Notes: generated by a model from the sequence alone, not told the origin. A stretch of DNA of 64,000 nucleotides from Ktedonobacter robiniae (GCF_016587375.1 NZ_BNJG01000008.1:25327-89326), one strand, 5' to 3'. Counted from the stretch's first letter, positions 1-9,843 are shown. Numbers and translations are program-made.

Positions 1-101
1 GATGCATCTGGCGATGTGGCTGGCCCTCTATAGAGCAAAAGAAATTTGTTCATGGTCTTCTCCCTTTCTTGCATGATCTCTATGTGTCAGCATATTCGGC
101 T

Positions 102-150
102 GGTCAGCCGACGTACACCCAGGTGTTGCGAGGATGTACGCCGACTGATC
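102..150 (-). terminator. Imperfect hairpin downstream of the CMD-family gene
   Basis: Two 16-base arms (102-117 and 135-150) are complementary except at two positions, with a 17-base loop. The hairpin starts 15 bases beyond the stop of the minus-strand gene that ends at 165, so it may end that transcript. There is no clear U-tract, so this is tentative. Confidence 0.35.
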
Positions 151-164
151 TGCTTCCCATCACC

Positions 165-917
165 TTACCAACCCTGGCCCGCCATCTGCCTGGTTGTGGC
201 ATTCAGGCGATTGAAGAGGTTGGTGGTAGCGATCATGAGAATGATCGCTGCCAGCCCTTTCTCATCGTAATGGCGGGCGGCCTCCTCCCAAATCTCGTCT
301 GAGACCGGGTCAGGCCGGTCGGCGAGGCGGGTGGCGGCTTCGGCGAGCGCGAGGGCGGCGCGCTCAGCATCGGTGAAGTAGGGCGTCTCCCTCCAAGCCG
401 CGACAGCGAAGAGTCGCTCGTCTGTTTCTCCGGCCTTCTTGGCACTACGTGCGCCAAAGTCAACACAATAGCTACAGCCATTGATCTGGCTCACGCGCAA
501 ATGGACCAACTCAAGTGTCTTCTGAGGTACTCCGCCCTGTCTGGTGGTCTTGAGCAAGACCTGGATGGGCTGCAGAACGTCAGGAAGGATGGTTGCTGGA
601 TTGCTCATTCGTGCTTGCATGATGAATAGTTCTCCTTTAGGTGTTTTCAGTTCTGTCTGTTTCGATGAAGCTGCATCGGGATCGTCTGCATCCCGCCTTC
701 GCTGTTCTTGCGCTTCGGCGGCCTCATATGTCTCAAGGGAGAGCAAGATCAAACCCAAACGGTGGATCTTGAGCAGCACCCCAAAGAGGGCCGCCTGATC
801 AGGCAAGGGGCCGGCGAGCCTCGTGGTTCCAGCTGGCTCATGGACCATCGTGAGTCCATATAACCAGTCCTGCCAGAAAGGATCAAGGTATCCTTTGATC
901 CGAATGTGATAGTGCAT
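165..917 (-). CDS. KGYLDP-domain / AhpD-CMD family fusion protein
   Basis: The first ~65 residues form a small domain (KGYLDPFWQDWL, later GPLPDQAALFGVL) that matches the separate 85-aa protein at 45248-45505. After a charged linker, residues ~100-250 are a carboxymuconolactone decarboxylase/AhpD-type domain with the peroxidatic-type motif CSYCVDFG. Such proteins reduce peroxides or related substrates with a CxxC pair; the substrate here is unknown. Start 917 is chosen over the upstream ATG (956) because it follows a GGGAGAAG ribosome site. An internal ATG at 620 is preceded by AAAGGAG about 10 nt upstream, so the CMD domain may also be made alone, or two formerly separate genes have fused. 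It lies downstream of a broken LuxR regulator, mirroring the 45.2-48.5 kb locus. Confidence 0.8.
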   Translation of the reverse strand: MHYHIRIKGYLDPFWQDWLYGLTMVHEPAGTTRLAGPLPDQAALFGVLLKIHRLGLILLSLETYEAAEAQEQRRRDADDPDAASSKQTELKTPKGELFIMQARMSNPATILPDVLQPIQVLLKTTRQGGVPQKTLELVHLRVSQINGCSYCVDFGARSAKKAGETDERLFAVAAWRETPYFTDAERAALALAEAATRLADRPDPVSDEIWEEAARHYDEKGLAAIILMIATTNLFNRLNATTRQMAGQGW

Positions 918-1073
918 CAGCCGCTTCTCCCTTTGTGGTTCTCTCCACACACACACGGATAGCGCATAGGCAGCCTGGAGACAGTCGTCAAAAGTCTACC
1001 GCAAGGAGAATATTGCGAGGGGAAAGAGCGGTGTGTTGGGGTTCTCCGTTGGGGAGGAAAATCTCAGTGAATG

Positions 1074-1118
1074 CCGCCACCACCTGGGACTTCTCCAGAG
1101 GTTCCCAGGTGGTGGCGG
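1074..1118 (-). terminator. Strong hairpin after the LuxR pseudogene
   Basis: A perfect 16-bp stem (1074-1089 with 1103-1118) and a 13-base loop lie 7 bases past the stop of the minus-strand LuxR gene. It is a probable terminator or transcript-stabilising hairpin between that gene and the CMD fusion gene. The U-tract is weak. Confidence 0.5.
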
Positions 1119-1125
1119 AAGCTGT

Positions 1126-4100
1126 TTAGAGGAGAGAGGCGGTACGTGCCTGGGCAATCGCCTGGGTGCGGCTCTCTGCTCCCAGTTTAGCGAGCAGACT
1201 GCTGACATGTTTCTTGACAGTGGAAAGCTGGATCACGAGCTCGTTGGCGATCTGCTGGTTGGAGGCACCCTCTGCCAGCAGGCTCAAAACCTCCTGCTCA
1301 CGCCCAGTCAGCGGCTCGATGATCTGTGGTGAGGCAGATGCAGCGCGTTCTGGAACAGGCACAGCTTGAGATTTTTGGATCAAGGGAGCATGAGGCATGC
1401 TCTCTGGCTTTTCCTCTTGCTCAAAGGCAGCCAGCAGGCGCAAGACGTAGGGTCGAGAAACGGCCACAGCCGCACCATCGGGTTCATCATCCTCCGGCTG
1501 TGCGTCCAGCAACGCTGCCAGGGCCTGGCGCATCGGTCTCCCTTCATCGAGATAGACGCGCAGATGGCCTTCTGGTTCTGTGAGCGCAAACAGGCGTGCC
1601 GCGACGCACATTGTTTGCGCTCCCTTGCCCGCGTGATGCAGGGCCAGCAGGTGCAAGGCGAGAAACTCGATTACCGTGTCAACAGAACCTTCTCGATCAA
1701 GGTGGCGGCTGAAGCGTGAGAGCATCTCGCCCGCCTGCTCGTAGTGCTGTTGGGCCACGAGTACCCACACCAGCATTAGCAGCTCCCAGCGGCGTAAGGG
1801 ATTCCAGGCATCGGGGGAGAAGGTAGTTTGCGCCGCCCATGCTGCTGCCTCCGCCAGCTTCCCCTGAGCCAGCCACAATTTGACATGCAGAACCGTGACC
1901 CAGGGAGCATGATAGGCCAGCCCACCTTGCTCAAGCAGGGCTTTTAGCTGGTGCAGAGCCTCTTCTGCTGCTGCCAGATCTCCTCTTGCCAGCCCAAGCT
2001 GGGCTGAAAAATCTCGGTAACGGCCAGGAGTTGCATGTGTTGCCAGTTTTGCGCAAGACGTCGCAAACGCTGGAGCCAGTCAGGGGCCTCTTCCAGCCGA
2101 TTCCAGGCGTAGGAGATCACGAACAGGCAATAATACAGATAGCCTTCCCAGGGAGTATGCGCACCAATCTGTTCAGCCAGGGCGAGGGCTTCCAGACATT
2201 CCTGCTGGGCCTGATGTAATTGGATGGCGTAGGTCGAGCGGATTTGAGCTGACCAGCTTAAGATGCGGGTCGCCATCAAGAGATCTCTTTCCTCCAACAA
2301 CTGCTGCTTCGCCGCGCTGAGCCGGGGAAGCAGGGGAACCCCGTATTCCTGGTACATGGTGGTCAGCCAGAAGGTGAGGTAGAGCGGGATGATATTGCAA
2401 TGGGTATCCTCATCTGGAGGAAGCGCATCAAGTTCACAAATCAGATCCCGCAAGCGCCCGGCATCGTTCTGCCTGAGGATTCCTCTGAGCTCGATCAAGG
2501 CTCGCAATTGGAACAGACGCTGCTCGATCCATACCCCTCGGCTTTGGAGATCTCGCGGTGTGGTTGTTCCTGCCGCAGCCGTGTATGGGGAGTAGGAAGG
2601 AGCGCTTCGAGGCGTGTGAAGGTGTGCTCTACCTGGGTAACCATGCCAACATAGATCTCCTGGCTACTCAAATTCACCGCGTCGAAGAAGCGAAATGCGG
2701 CACCAAGAGCCAGGTACAAGTGTTCACACAGAACAGCGTCTGGCAGCGAGAAGACCCAGCTATGCAGCGTTTTTGTTTCTCCACGAGACCAGAACGATCC
2801 CGCTGCCAGCTCCATCAAGGAGGCGGCATAGACGTGGTCAGAGGCAGCCAACGCGTGGGTAATAGCCTCGCGCCACTCACTTCGAGCCTCATAGAATCTG
2901 GCGGCTCGCAGGTGCAAGAGCGGCACCAGCTGGGGATGGCTGGAGTGGAGACGAGCGAGCAGGGCCTCTCGAAAGAGATCATGATAGCGGTACCACCGGC
3001 GCTGCTCGTCGAGCGGGACAAGAAAGAGATTGGCCTGCTCCAATGCCTGCAATCTCTGCTGGCTCTCAGACTCACCTGGAGCTTCGGTAACGGCCTGGCA
3101 GAGAGCCGCATTCATGCGAGGTAAAATCGCTGTCTGCAGCAAAAAGTTTTGGAGAGACTCAGGCAGCGGCGCGAGAATGTCCTGCTGCACATAATCCAGC
3201 AAATGCCGATGGGTACCCGCAAAGTCTTTCACAAAAGCAGCGTGATCTGGCCGTTTGCGCAGGGAGAGCGCGGCCAGATGCAGCCCGGCGATCCAGCCCT
3301 CCGTTCGCTGGGAGAGGGTGCTCACGTTGTCTTCCGAGAGAGGCAGGCTCATGGCATCACGCAGAAAGCTGGCGGCCTCAGGCTTGCTAAAGCGCAAATC
3401 CTGGTCGCGAATCTCCAGGAGTTGTCCACGCACGCGTAAGCGCGAGAGCGGAAGATCAGGGTCGGTGCGGCTGATCAAGACCAGGTGCAGGCTCGTGGGC
3501 AGATGCTCGATCAGAAAGAGCATGGAATCAATGATGGTCTGGTCAGAGATCACATGGTAGTCATCTAGAAGCAGGATGAGGTCTTGCGCGTTCTGTTCCA
3601 CTTCCTGAAGCAAGGCCGCAAGACAGATCGAGAGCGGAAGAGATTGGGGTGAGTGCAGCAGGGTGAGTGCCGTCTCTCCCAAAGCGGGACGGCATCTGCG
3701 CAGGGCTGCAATGACCAGATCCCAGAAGCGGATCGGGTCATCGTCCAGTTCCTCAAGAGAGAGCCAGGCCAACACCTGCTCGCTTGCTTGTGTCCTCCCG
3801 CCGCGTTCCTGTCCCCTCTTTGACGCTGCCCATGCCGAGAGCAGGGTGGTCTTGCCACTCCCGGCAGAGGCTGAGATGAGTGTCAACGGATGGCGCTGAT
3901 GAGATCCAGTTCAGTCAACAAGCGAGCACGCTCTACCAGAAAGCTCGGTGGACGGGGGACCGAGAGCTTGCTGGAGAGGAGCAGGCCCTTCAACTCAGAT
4001 GATGGCGCATCTGGCCTGGGCGCAGCAGAGGCAGACACAGGTTCTCTGGTCAGGGCCTGTGCCTCCTGCTCTAAGCGAGCGAACGTGACCTGATCCGTGC

Positions 4101-4362
4101 GTCCGAGATAGCGTTTGCGGGTGCGCTGACCCTGCTTGTGATAGGCGTACCAGTAGCTGCTTCCACGGGGCCGGGCTTCTTTTAGGACTGAGAGCCGTCC
4201 AGCCTGCCCCACAAAAGCAAAGGCGGTGTGTATTTCCAACCAGCGAGAGAACGCGGAGTCATCTCCTGAGTGAAACCATTGAACAGATTGTCCCTGGGTT
4301 TGGAGTTCATAGCGTTGGGGGTCGTTTGACCAGATGAGCGTGTGTTGCGGCGGTTTGGGCAT
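1126..4362 (-). pseudogene. LuxR/MalT-type ATP-dependent regulator, three frameshifts
   Basis: Read in pieces this is one ~1070-residue protein: an N-terminal domain with SYWYAYHKQGQRTRKRYLGR (4362-3883), an ATPase with P-loop SASAGSGKTTLLSAW and Walker B LILLLDDYH (from 3886), an all-helical middle, and a C-terminal LuxR helix-turn-helix (EPLTGREQEVLSLLAEG, ending 1126). Frame changes are needed near 3890, near 2540 and near 1985-2010. Across each one the expected sequence resumes in another frame, for example HPLTLISASAG just past the stop at 3883 and QLGLARGDLAAAEEAL overlapping QPSLGWQEEIWQQQ. The reader should treat it as inactivated unless resequencing removes the shifts. The intact paralogue is at 45608-48460. 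It probably once regulated the downstream KGYLDP/CMD gene. Confidence 0.85.
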
Positions 4363-4889
4363 AGTATCCTTCCCATGATGTTGGGAATCATCTCGTTAAT
4401 ACCCAACAGCAGGGAGTATATCACAGAACCAGGGAAGCGAGCAAAGAGGCGGTAGGAGGCCCGAAATCCTTAAAACAGAGAAACACATACTGAGGAAGAG
4501 TGCTTCTCATCCATCTCTTACTCGATGCCTTGCACTTCCTCTCAGCCTTCGTCACGCTCACGCAGCGAGGAAGGAAGGGAAGGGGCGTGACGAACCTGAT
4601 GGGTTCCACCCAGTGAAATGGCCCATTTTTGTACGAATAGTCATGCTCCAGGGGAACACCAGCATCGATGAAAATGCTTTATCTTACCTCCAAGCAGTCG
4701 CCAACACCTGAAGGCCGTCAACGGTCTAGCGTCGCGAGCCAAATCGTCGAAGCCTTAGCCCATCACTCCATCCTCTCGATATGGATGATGGAGGTGCCTG
4801 GTTAAAGCCGAGTGCACCGTTTCGGGGAAGTATGTAAAAATCCCCAACTACACACCCTTGACGGGAAAGCTATGCATAGATTATTATAT
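4363..4889. other. Intergenic stretch without a recognisable gene
   Basis: About 530 bases separate the divergent LuxR pseudogene and MarR gene. Only short open frames occur and none has a recognisable motif or a good ribosome site. No tRNA fold or clear IS end was seen. The last part must hold the marR promoter. Confidence 0.5.
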
Positions 4890-4938
4890 ACTTAGATAGG
4901 CTAAGTAATAGGAAAGCTAAGTACTAGTATGCCTAAGT
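4890..4938 (+). promoter_or_regulatory. Iterated CTAAGT operator upstream of marR
   Basis: CTAAGT occurs at 4901, 4917 and 4933, exactly 16 bp apart, and an inverted copy ACTTAG lies at 4890-4895, making ACTTAG-N5-CTAAGT a palindromic site. The array lies 20-70 bp before the marR start. MarR-family repressors commonly bind palindromic sites at their own promoter, so autoregulation of the marR-ABC operon is the likely role. Confidence 0.55.
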
Positions 4939-4958
4939 AATAGGCATAAGTGTGATCG

Positions 4959-5462
4959 ATGGCAGCTTCTTCTTCTTTTGATGAACTGAATATTGCGGAC
5001 GAGTTGCTCGATCTGCTGCCAGAGTTATTGCGCCAGTTGCGTGTGGACCTGCCTGCCGAGGGGAGCCCTGAGCAGGAGAGTCCAGAGTGGCGTGATATCT
5101 CGGAACTGCGCGCAACCAATGGGCAGGTGCGCCTGCTACGTATCCTGAGTACGCGGCAGCATTGCACGATGCAGGAGTTGGCTGAGCACCTGGGGGTCGC
5201 CGCGCCAACCGTAACCGCGATGGTCAAAAGGCTACTGGCCCAGGGCTTTGTTGAGCGTGTGCGTGATGAACAGGACTGGCGCGTGGTCTGGATCTCGCCA
5301 ACCGAACGCGGGATGAATGCCTTCAGGGCGTATGACCAGTTGCGGCGTGAGAATCTGCGTCGCCGCCTGTCCCTGCTCCAGGTGAATGAGCTTATGCAAT
5401 TGCGCGCAGCCTTGCCGGTCCTTCGGCGTTTAATCGAGGTGAAGCATGACAATCACGGCTGA
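4959..5462 (+). CDS. MarR-family transcriptional regulator
   Basis: 167 residues, the usual length for MarR dimers. The winged helix is clear: helix-turn-helix TMQELAEHLGVAAPTVTAMVKRL (about residues 67-90) and wing residues RVRDEQDWRVVWISPTERG. It overlaps the following ABC ATPase gene by 17 bp, so the two are translationally coupled. Together with the repeat operator just upstream this indicates a self-regulated efflux operon in which a toxic ligand releases the repressor. The ligand cannot be read from sequence. Confidence 0.9.
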   Translation: MAASSSFDELNIADELLDLLPELLRQLRVDLPAEGSPEQESPEWRDISELRATNGQVRLLRILSTRQHCTMQELAEHLGVAAPTVTAMVKRLLAQGFVERVRDEQDWRVVWISPTERGMNAFRAYDQLRRENLRRRLSLLQVNELMQLRAALPVLRRLIEVKHDNHG

Positions 5463-6432
5463 GAAACTTTCGCGCTCCTTTGGGGAGATCCACGCGGTCA
5501 GGGGTATTGACCTGCATGTTGAGCGTGGCGAGACCTTTGGTTTTCTAGGCCCCAATGGGGCTGGTAAAAGCACCACTATGAAGATGTTCTCGACTCTCTT
5601 GCGCCCGACAAGCGGACACGCGGTCATCAATGGCTATGATGTCGAGCGTCAGTCCTCCCAGGTACGCCGGAGTATCGGCATTGTCTTCCAGGACCCTACT
5701 CTCGACGAGTATCTGACGGCAGAGCAGAACCTGTATTATCATTGCATGATCTATCACACTCCCCCGAAGACGCGCGAGGCGCGCATAAGCGACGTGTTGC
5801 GTCTGGTTGGCCTGGAGGAGCGGCGCAAGGACGTGGTCAAAACCTTTTCTGGAGGCATGAAGCGCCGCCTGGAGGTCGCACGTGGCCTGTTGCATGAACC
5901 GCAGACCCTCTTCCTCGATGAACCCACGGTGGGCCTGGACCCCCAGACCCGGCGCAGTGTCTGGGAGCATGTCCTCAAGCTTCGCGAGAGCACGGGGCTG
6001 ACCATCTTTATGACCACGCACTATATGGAAGAGGCTGAATATTGCGACCGGATCGCCATCATGGATCATGGGCAGATTGTGGCCGTCGACACGCCAGATG
6101 CGCTCAAACGGATGGTTGGACGAGATGTCGTGCGCCTTACCGTCTCCTCGCCCGAGCGCTCTGAAGCACTCCTCGCCCAGCAGCCAGCCTATAACGCACA
6201 CCGAGATGGGGACGACATCATCGTCGAGGGTGATAACGGGCAGACCCTGGCGGCGCGTGTCATCCGTGAACTGACCCTGGCGGATATCGATGTGCTCGAT
6301 GTGAGCGTTAGCTCGCCTACGCTGGAGGATGTCTTTGTTCATCTGACGGGTCGCGCCATTCGCGAAGAGTTAGCCAGCGCGAAGGACCGCATGGGTTCGC
6401 GCCTGCGCAGTCGTGGCCGGTTGCGCCGCTAG
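5446..6432 (+). CDS. ABC exporter ATP-binding protein, DrrA-like
   Basis: Residues 1-230 form a complete nucleotide-binding domain: Walker A GPNGAGKST, Q-loop VFQDPTLDEYLTAEQN, signature FSGGMKRRLEVARGLLHEP, Walker B LFLDEPTVGLDP and the switch histidine in MTTHYMEEAEYCD. The C-terminal ~80 residues match the extension of daunorubicin-resistance DrrA-type ATPases. 328 aa is the usual length. It powers the permease encoded 15 bp downstream. It starts inside the marR gene, with ATG at 5446. Confidence 0.93.
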   Translation: MTITAEKLSRSFGEIHAVRGIDLHVERGETFGFLGPNGAGKSTTMKMFSTLLRPTSGHAVINGYDVERQSSQVRRSIGIVFQDPTLDEYLTAEQNLYYHCMIYHTPPKTREARISDVLRLVGLEERRKDVVKTFSGGMKRRLEVARGLLHEPQTLFLDEPTVGLDPQTRRSVWEHVLKLRESTGLTIFMTTHYMEEAEYCDRIAIMDHGQIVAVDTPDALKRMVGRDVVRLTVSSPERSEALLAQQPAYNAHRDGDDIIVEGDNGQTLAARVIRELTLADIDVLDVSVSSPTLEDVFVHLTGRAIREELASAKDRMGSRLRSRGRLRR

Positions 6433-6447
6433 AGAGGGAGTGCTGCA

Positions 6448-7266
6448 ATGCTAAAAATGACTGAACCGGTTACCATACCTGAGATTGTCCCCGAGAGTAT
6501 CTCCGCCAATGCGCGTTTTATCGACCTGGAAGGCATCGCCATGATCTGGCGACGCGACATGGTGCGCCTATGGCGCCAGCGTTCGCGTCTGCTAGGCGCT
6601 GTGGCGCGTGCTCTGGTCTGGCTCTTCGCGCTCGGCTTCGGCCTGCGCGGCTCGCTCGGCTCTATCGCGGGCTTTAGCTACGAGCAGTTTGTCTTTCCCG
6701 GTGTGATCGCTATGACGGTCATCTTCAGTGGCTTGCAATCAGCGATCTCGATTGTGTATGACCGTGAGTTTGGCTTTCTTAAAGAGGTGCAGGTCGCGCC
6801 CACGCCGCGCTCAACCCTCGTCATCGGCAAGTGCCTGGGTGGCGCTTCTAGCTCAACGATCCAGGCCCTGATTATCCTGATCTTCGCGCCCTTTGCCGCC
6901 GTTCATCTCACGCCTTTGAACATCCTGGCGACCTTCGTGGCGACCTTCGTTACGGCCCTGGCCATCTCTGGTCTGGGGGTAGTGATCGCCATGTGGATCA
7001 CCGATTTTGAGAACTTTGGCACGATCCAGAACTTTATCACCCTGCCTCTCTACATGTTCTCGGGCGCCATCTTCCCCACACGCCAAGTACCCGGCTGGCT
7101 GCATACCGTACTACTGCTCAACCCCTTGAGCTATGGCGTCAATGCGATTCGTGGATCACTACTTGGATACGAAGCCAGTAGTATCCCCTTTAACCTGGGC
7201 ATCCTGCTTCTCTTCACCGTCGTTATGGTCGGCATCGCCATCTTTATGTCACGCAAAGAGGTGTGA
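6448..7266 (+). CDS. ABC-2 type permease, DrrB-like
   Basis: 272 residues with about six hydrophobic segments and the ABC-2 permease hallmark in the first half (YDREFGFLKEVQVAPTPRS). It forms the membrane half of the exporter with the preceding ATPase. A ribosome site GAGAGGGAG precedes the ATG. A very strong terminator follows directly, which closes the three-gene marR-ATPase-permease operon. Drug or lipid export is inferred from the family; the substrate is unknown. Confidence 0.92.
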   Translation: MLKMTEPVTIPEIVPESISANARFIDLEGIAMIWRRDMVRLWRQRSRLLGAVARALVWLFALGFGLRGSLGSIAGFSYEQFVFPGVIAMTVIFSGLQSAISIVYDREFGFLKEVQVAPTPRSTLVIGKCLGGASSSTIQALIILIFAPFAAVHLTPLNILATFVATFVTALAISGLGVVIAMWITDFENFGTIQNFITLPLYMFSGAIFPTRQVPGWLHTVLLLNPLSYGVNAIRGSLLGYEASSIPFNLGILLLFTVVMVGIAIFMSRKEV

Positions 7267-7326
7267 AAGTCAAAAAGAAGTGAGTCGGTTGGCAAACCTG
7301 CCAACCGACTCACTTCTTTTTGACTT
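7267..7326. terminator. Bidirectional-type terminator after the ABC operon
   Basis: A perfect 27-bp stem with a 6-base loop, beginning AAGTCAAAAAGAAG and ending CTTCTTTTTGACTT. The T-rich descending arm right after the permease stop makes it a strong intrinsic terminator. Confidence 0.85.
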
Positions 7327-7445
7327 CTGCCAGGTGAAGTGTTGGATGATTGGCAGGTGAAGACGTCTATCTCTTTAGGACAGAGAACGCGATGTCTACC
7401 AGGCAGTGAGCGGCTACCTGGCTGAAGGCGAAAAGAGAGGGAAGC

Positions 7446-8636
7446 GTGTCAACATCGTCCTTGCATGTAATCATTATAGGTGGCGGACTTGGAGGCCTGT
7501 GCCTCGCCCAAGGATTACGGCGCGTGGAGATAGACGTAGCGCTTTATGAGCGAGATGCCTCGCCATACACGAGGAAGCAGGGCTATCGTCTGCATATTGA
7601 TCGGCGAGGAATAGATGCCCTGCACTCCTGCCTCCCTCCGCACCTGTTCGATCTGTGTATGGCAACCGCATCTCGCCCAGGAAGCCAGGTCACGATTGTC
7701 ACAAAGCAGCTTAAGCCAATAAAGGTGATTGGTTTTTCTCGGGAAGACTCGCCCACAATTGTGCCAGTAAGCACTTCAGTCGACCGGCTGACGCTGCGCG
7801 AGATTCTTCTTATCGGCCTTGATGACATTGTGCATTTCGGTAAAGAGTTTCTTCGATATGAGTACCTATCGGATGGCAGGGTGCGAGCATTCTTCAGCGA
7901 TGGGACAGAGGCGTGTGGAGATGTGCTTATCGCGGCTGATGGCGTCAACTCGCGTGTGCGCCAGCAGTTCCTCCCCCACGCTTCCATTGAGGAGACAGAT
8001 GTACGCTGCATTTATGGCAAGACGCTCCTGACCGAGGCCACACATTCCCTTATCCCAGATTTTCTCTATCGTGGTTTTGCCCAGGTAGTTGGCTTCCGCT
8101 TTAGCCTGGCCCTTGGTGTTGTCGACTTTCAGCAATTCCCTGCTGAGGCCGCGCGTAAGTTCGTGCCCGACGCATGTTTCCATACCACTGGCAGCTACTT
8201 GATGTGGTCATTGAACGCGAAACGCAGGCATATGGGGATGTCTGATGACAAGCTGTTTGGTCTGGATGGAGCACAGCTGATACAGTTTGTCTTGCAGAAG
8301 ACGAAGCGCTGGCATCCCACCCTGCGCGCATTGCTTGCTGCTGGCGATCCGGAGGCGACCTTCCCTATTGCTGTGCGGACGGCAGTGCCCTGCCAGCCCT
8401 GGAAGAGCACCTCGACCACTTTGCTGGGGGACGCTATTCATGCCATGAGTCCCGCGGGCGGTTCGGGAGCAAACATGGCCTTGCGTGATGCACACACTCT
8501 CTGTCAGGCCCTGAAGGCAGCCGCCTATGGCGAACGGCCTCTTATTCCCGTCATCCATGACTATGAAGCATTAATGCTGGAGGAGGGTTTTGAGGCCGTT
8601 CGCTTTTCAGCGAGCGGAGGGGTTTTACGCCGGTAA
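7446..8636 (+). CDS. FAD-dependent monooxygenase (TetX/PHBH-like fold)
   Basis: The N-terminal Rossmann motif IIIGGGLGGLCLAQGL, the second FAD motif VLIAADGVNSRVRQQF and the third motif LLGDAIHAMSPAGGSGANMA are all present and in order, so this is a flavoprotein aromatic hydroxylase-type enzyme using FAD, NAD(P)H and O2. 396 aa is typical. Start is GTG at 7446 after AGAGAGGGAAGC. Relatives inactivate antibiotics or tailor natural products; the substrate cannot be told. It stands alone between two terminators. Confidence 0.88.
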   Translation: MSTSSLHVIIIGGGLGGLCLAQGLRRVEIDVALYERDASPYTRKQGYRLHIDRRGIDALHSCLPPHLFDLCMATASRPGSQVTIVTKQLKPIKVIGFSREDSPTIVPVSTSVDRLTLREILLIGLDDIVHFGKEFLRYEYLSDGRVRAFFSDGTEACGDVLIAADGVNSRVRQQFLPHASIEETDVRCIYGKTLLTEATHSLIPDFLYRGFAQVVGFRFSLALGVVDFQQFPAEAARKFVPDACFHTTGSYLMWSLNAKRRHMGMSDDKLFGLDGAQLIQFVLQKTKRWHPTLRALLAAGDPEATFPIAVRTAVPCQPWKSTSTTLLGDAIHAMSPAGGSGANMALRDAHTLCQALKAAAYGERPLIPVIHDYEALMLEEGFEAVRFSASGGVLRR

Positions 8637-8656
8637 GGGACATTGAGCTGTATGTT

Positions 8657-8682
8657 GTGCGACGCTACTAAACGCGTCGCAC
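8657..8682. terminator. Hairpin between convergent genes
   Basis: A 9-bp GC-rich perfect stem (GTGCGACGC / GCGTCGCAC) with an 8-base loop lies between the convergent FAD monooxygenase and TPR genes. It is a plausible shared terminator. Confidence 0.6.
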
Positions 8683-8702
8683 GCCCTTAAAATCTTAAAG
8701 GT

Positions 8703-9218
8703 CTATTCCTCGTTCCACTTCTCATCGAGGTGAGTGGAGTAGTACTCAAGACCGCGCTTAAAGTACAGAAGCTTCTCGTCGGTGGTGGTCTCCAGCAGAT
8801 TAGTCAAAGCGAGTTCCATCGCCTCTTTATACTGCTGGGAGTTGTAGAGGGACATCGCGAGAAAGATTTGGATGGCCCGGTTCTGCGGAAACTCCCGCAT
8901 GCCGCGCCGTAGTGTCGCGACCGCTTTCTCATACTCGCCCAACCCACGATAAGTGCTTCCCAGGCCCATCAAGGCACGCTCCAGGCTAGAGCCCGCGAGC
9001 CCCTGCTTGAGGGCGCGTAAGTAGAAGGGAACAGACTCATCTTCAAGCCCCAGGTTATCATTCACCACAGCATTCTGGTAGGTGATCTCGGCATCATCGG
9101 GGTAGGCCGCGTTCAACTCCATAAGGAGCGCCTTGGCCTGTCTTAGAATGGTCTGATCCTGTTTGGCGCGCCCCTCTTCGCGCAATTGGATGGCTTCAGC
9201 TAAACGTTCTCGGTCCAT
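8703..9218 (-). CDS. Small TPR-repeat protein
   Basis: 171 residues with three to four tetratricopeptide-like helical pairs, such as ALMGLGSTYRGLGEYEKAVATL and LAMSLYNSQQYKEAMELAL. There is no signal peptide or membrane segment, so it is a cytoplasmic protein-protein interaction module. A GAAGA ribosome site precedes the ATG. The partner is unknown. Confidence 0.8.
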   Translation of the reverse strand: MDRERLAEAIQLREEGRAKQDQTILRQAKALLMELNAAYPDDAEITYQNAVVNDNLGLEDESVPFYLRALKQGLAGSSLERALMGLGSTYRGLGEYEKAVATLRRGMREFPQNRAIQIFLAMSLYNSQQYKEAMELALTNLLETTTDEKLLYFKRGLEYYSTHLDEKWNEE

Positions 9219-9309
9219 TTTTATCTTCTTCGAATCCTTTCTCTGTCTGTTTGCTTAACCACTCAATAGTATCACACTCTTTGATGCCTGGCATAGGAGT
9301 AAGGGGTGT

Positions 9310-9843
9310 TTAGATTTCGCCCTCAGCCACAATTTTTGGTGAGTTCGCATCATCGCGGGCTGCTCGCCAGGCGGGGCTATCCATAAAGTGGTTGTCGTAC
9401 AACTCCTGGGATGCTATGAGATCTGCTTGTGTTGCTTCCCCTTTCATAACACGCTCGGCCAATCGGAAGTATCCGAACCGATCCAAGCCTGGGGCCTGGA
9501 CAATCAGAAAATCCGCAGTATGAGTGGGGGTGGTTGCGAATGCATGGGCCATATTAGGTGGAACGACGACCATATCTCCTTTCCTAGCCATGATCACTTT
9601 CTCACCGGCAAGCATTTGTAGTTCTCCATCGATGACGTAGAAGAGTTCAGCCGATTGATTATGAGTATGAGGCTTCGCACCCTCAACGCCCCTCCCCATG
9701 GTCGTTCGCATAGCGCTAAGCGCTCCTCCAGTGTCACTGCCATCAGCGAGCAAACGCGTCATGAGTTGCGCGAACCCAAAAGTTTCCGCCTCACTCTCCC
9801 GTATAATGAGAGCTTCCGCAAAATTCGGTACAAGCATGGTCAT
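9310..9843 (-). CDS. Cupin-domain protein
   Basis: A single cupin barrel of about 177 residues. Motif 1 is AKPHTHNQSAELFYVIDG (metal-ligand His, His, Glu) and motif 2 is GDMVVVPPNMAHAF. Start 9843 is preferred because AGGAAAGGAAC precedes it. It is divergent from a MarR gene, with the intervening 135 bp holding a palindrome, so it is probably that regulator's target. Such cupins are often quercetin-dioxygenase-like or sugar/small-molecule binding; the reaction is unknown. Confidence 0.87.
   Translation of the reverse strand: MTMLVPNFAEALIIRESEAETFGFAQLMTRLLADGSDTGGALSAMRTTMGRGVEGAKPHTHNQSAELFYVIDGELQMLAGEKVIMARKGDMVVVPPNMAHAFATTPTHTADFLIVQAPGLDRFGYFRLAERVMKGEATQADLIASQELYDNHFMDSPAWRAARDDANSPKIVAEGEI

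Noticed and set aside
4890..4950. Short CTAAGT repeats as a CRISPR-like array
   Set aside because: Only three or four 6-base units with 10-base gaps and no cas genes; an operator array is far more likely.
5545..6342. A 265-residue open frame antisense to the ABC ATPase
   Set aside because: It is a shadow of a clearly conserved gene; no ribosome site or domain.
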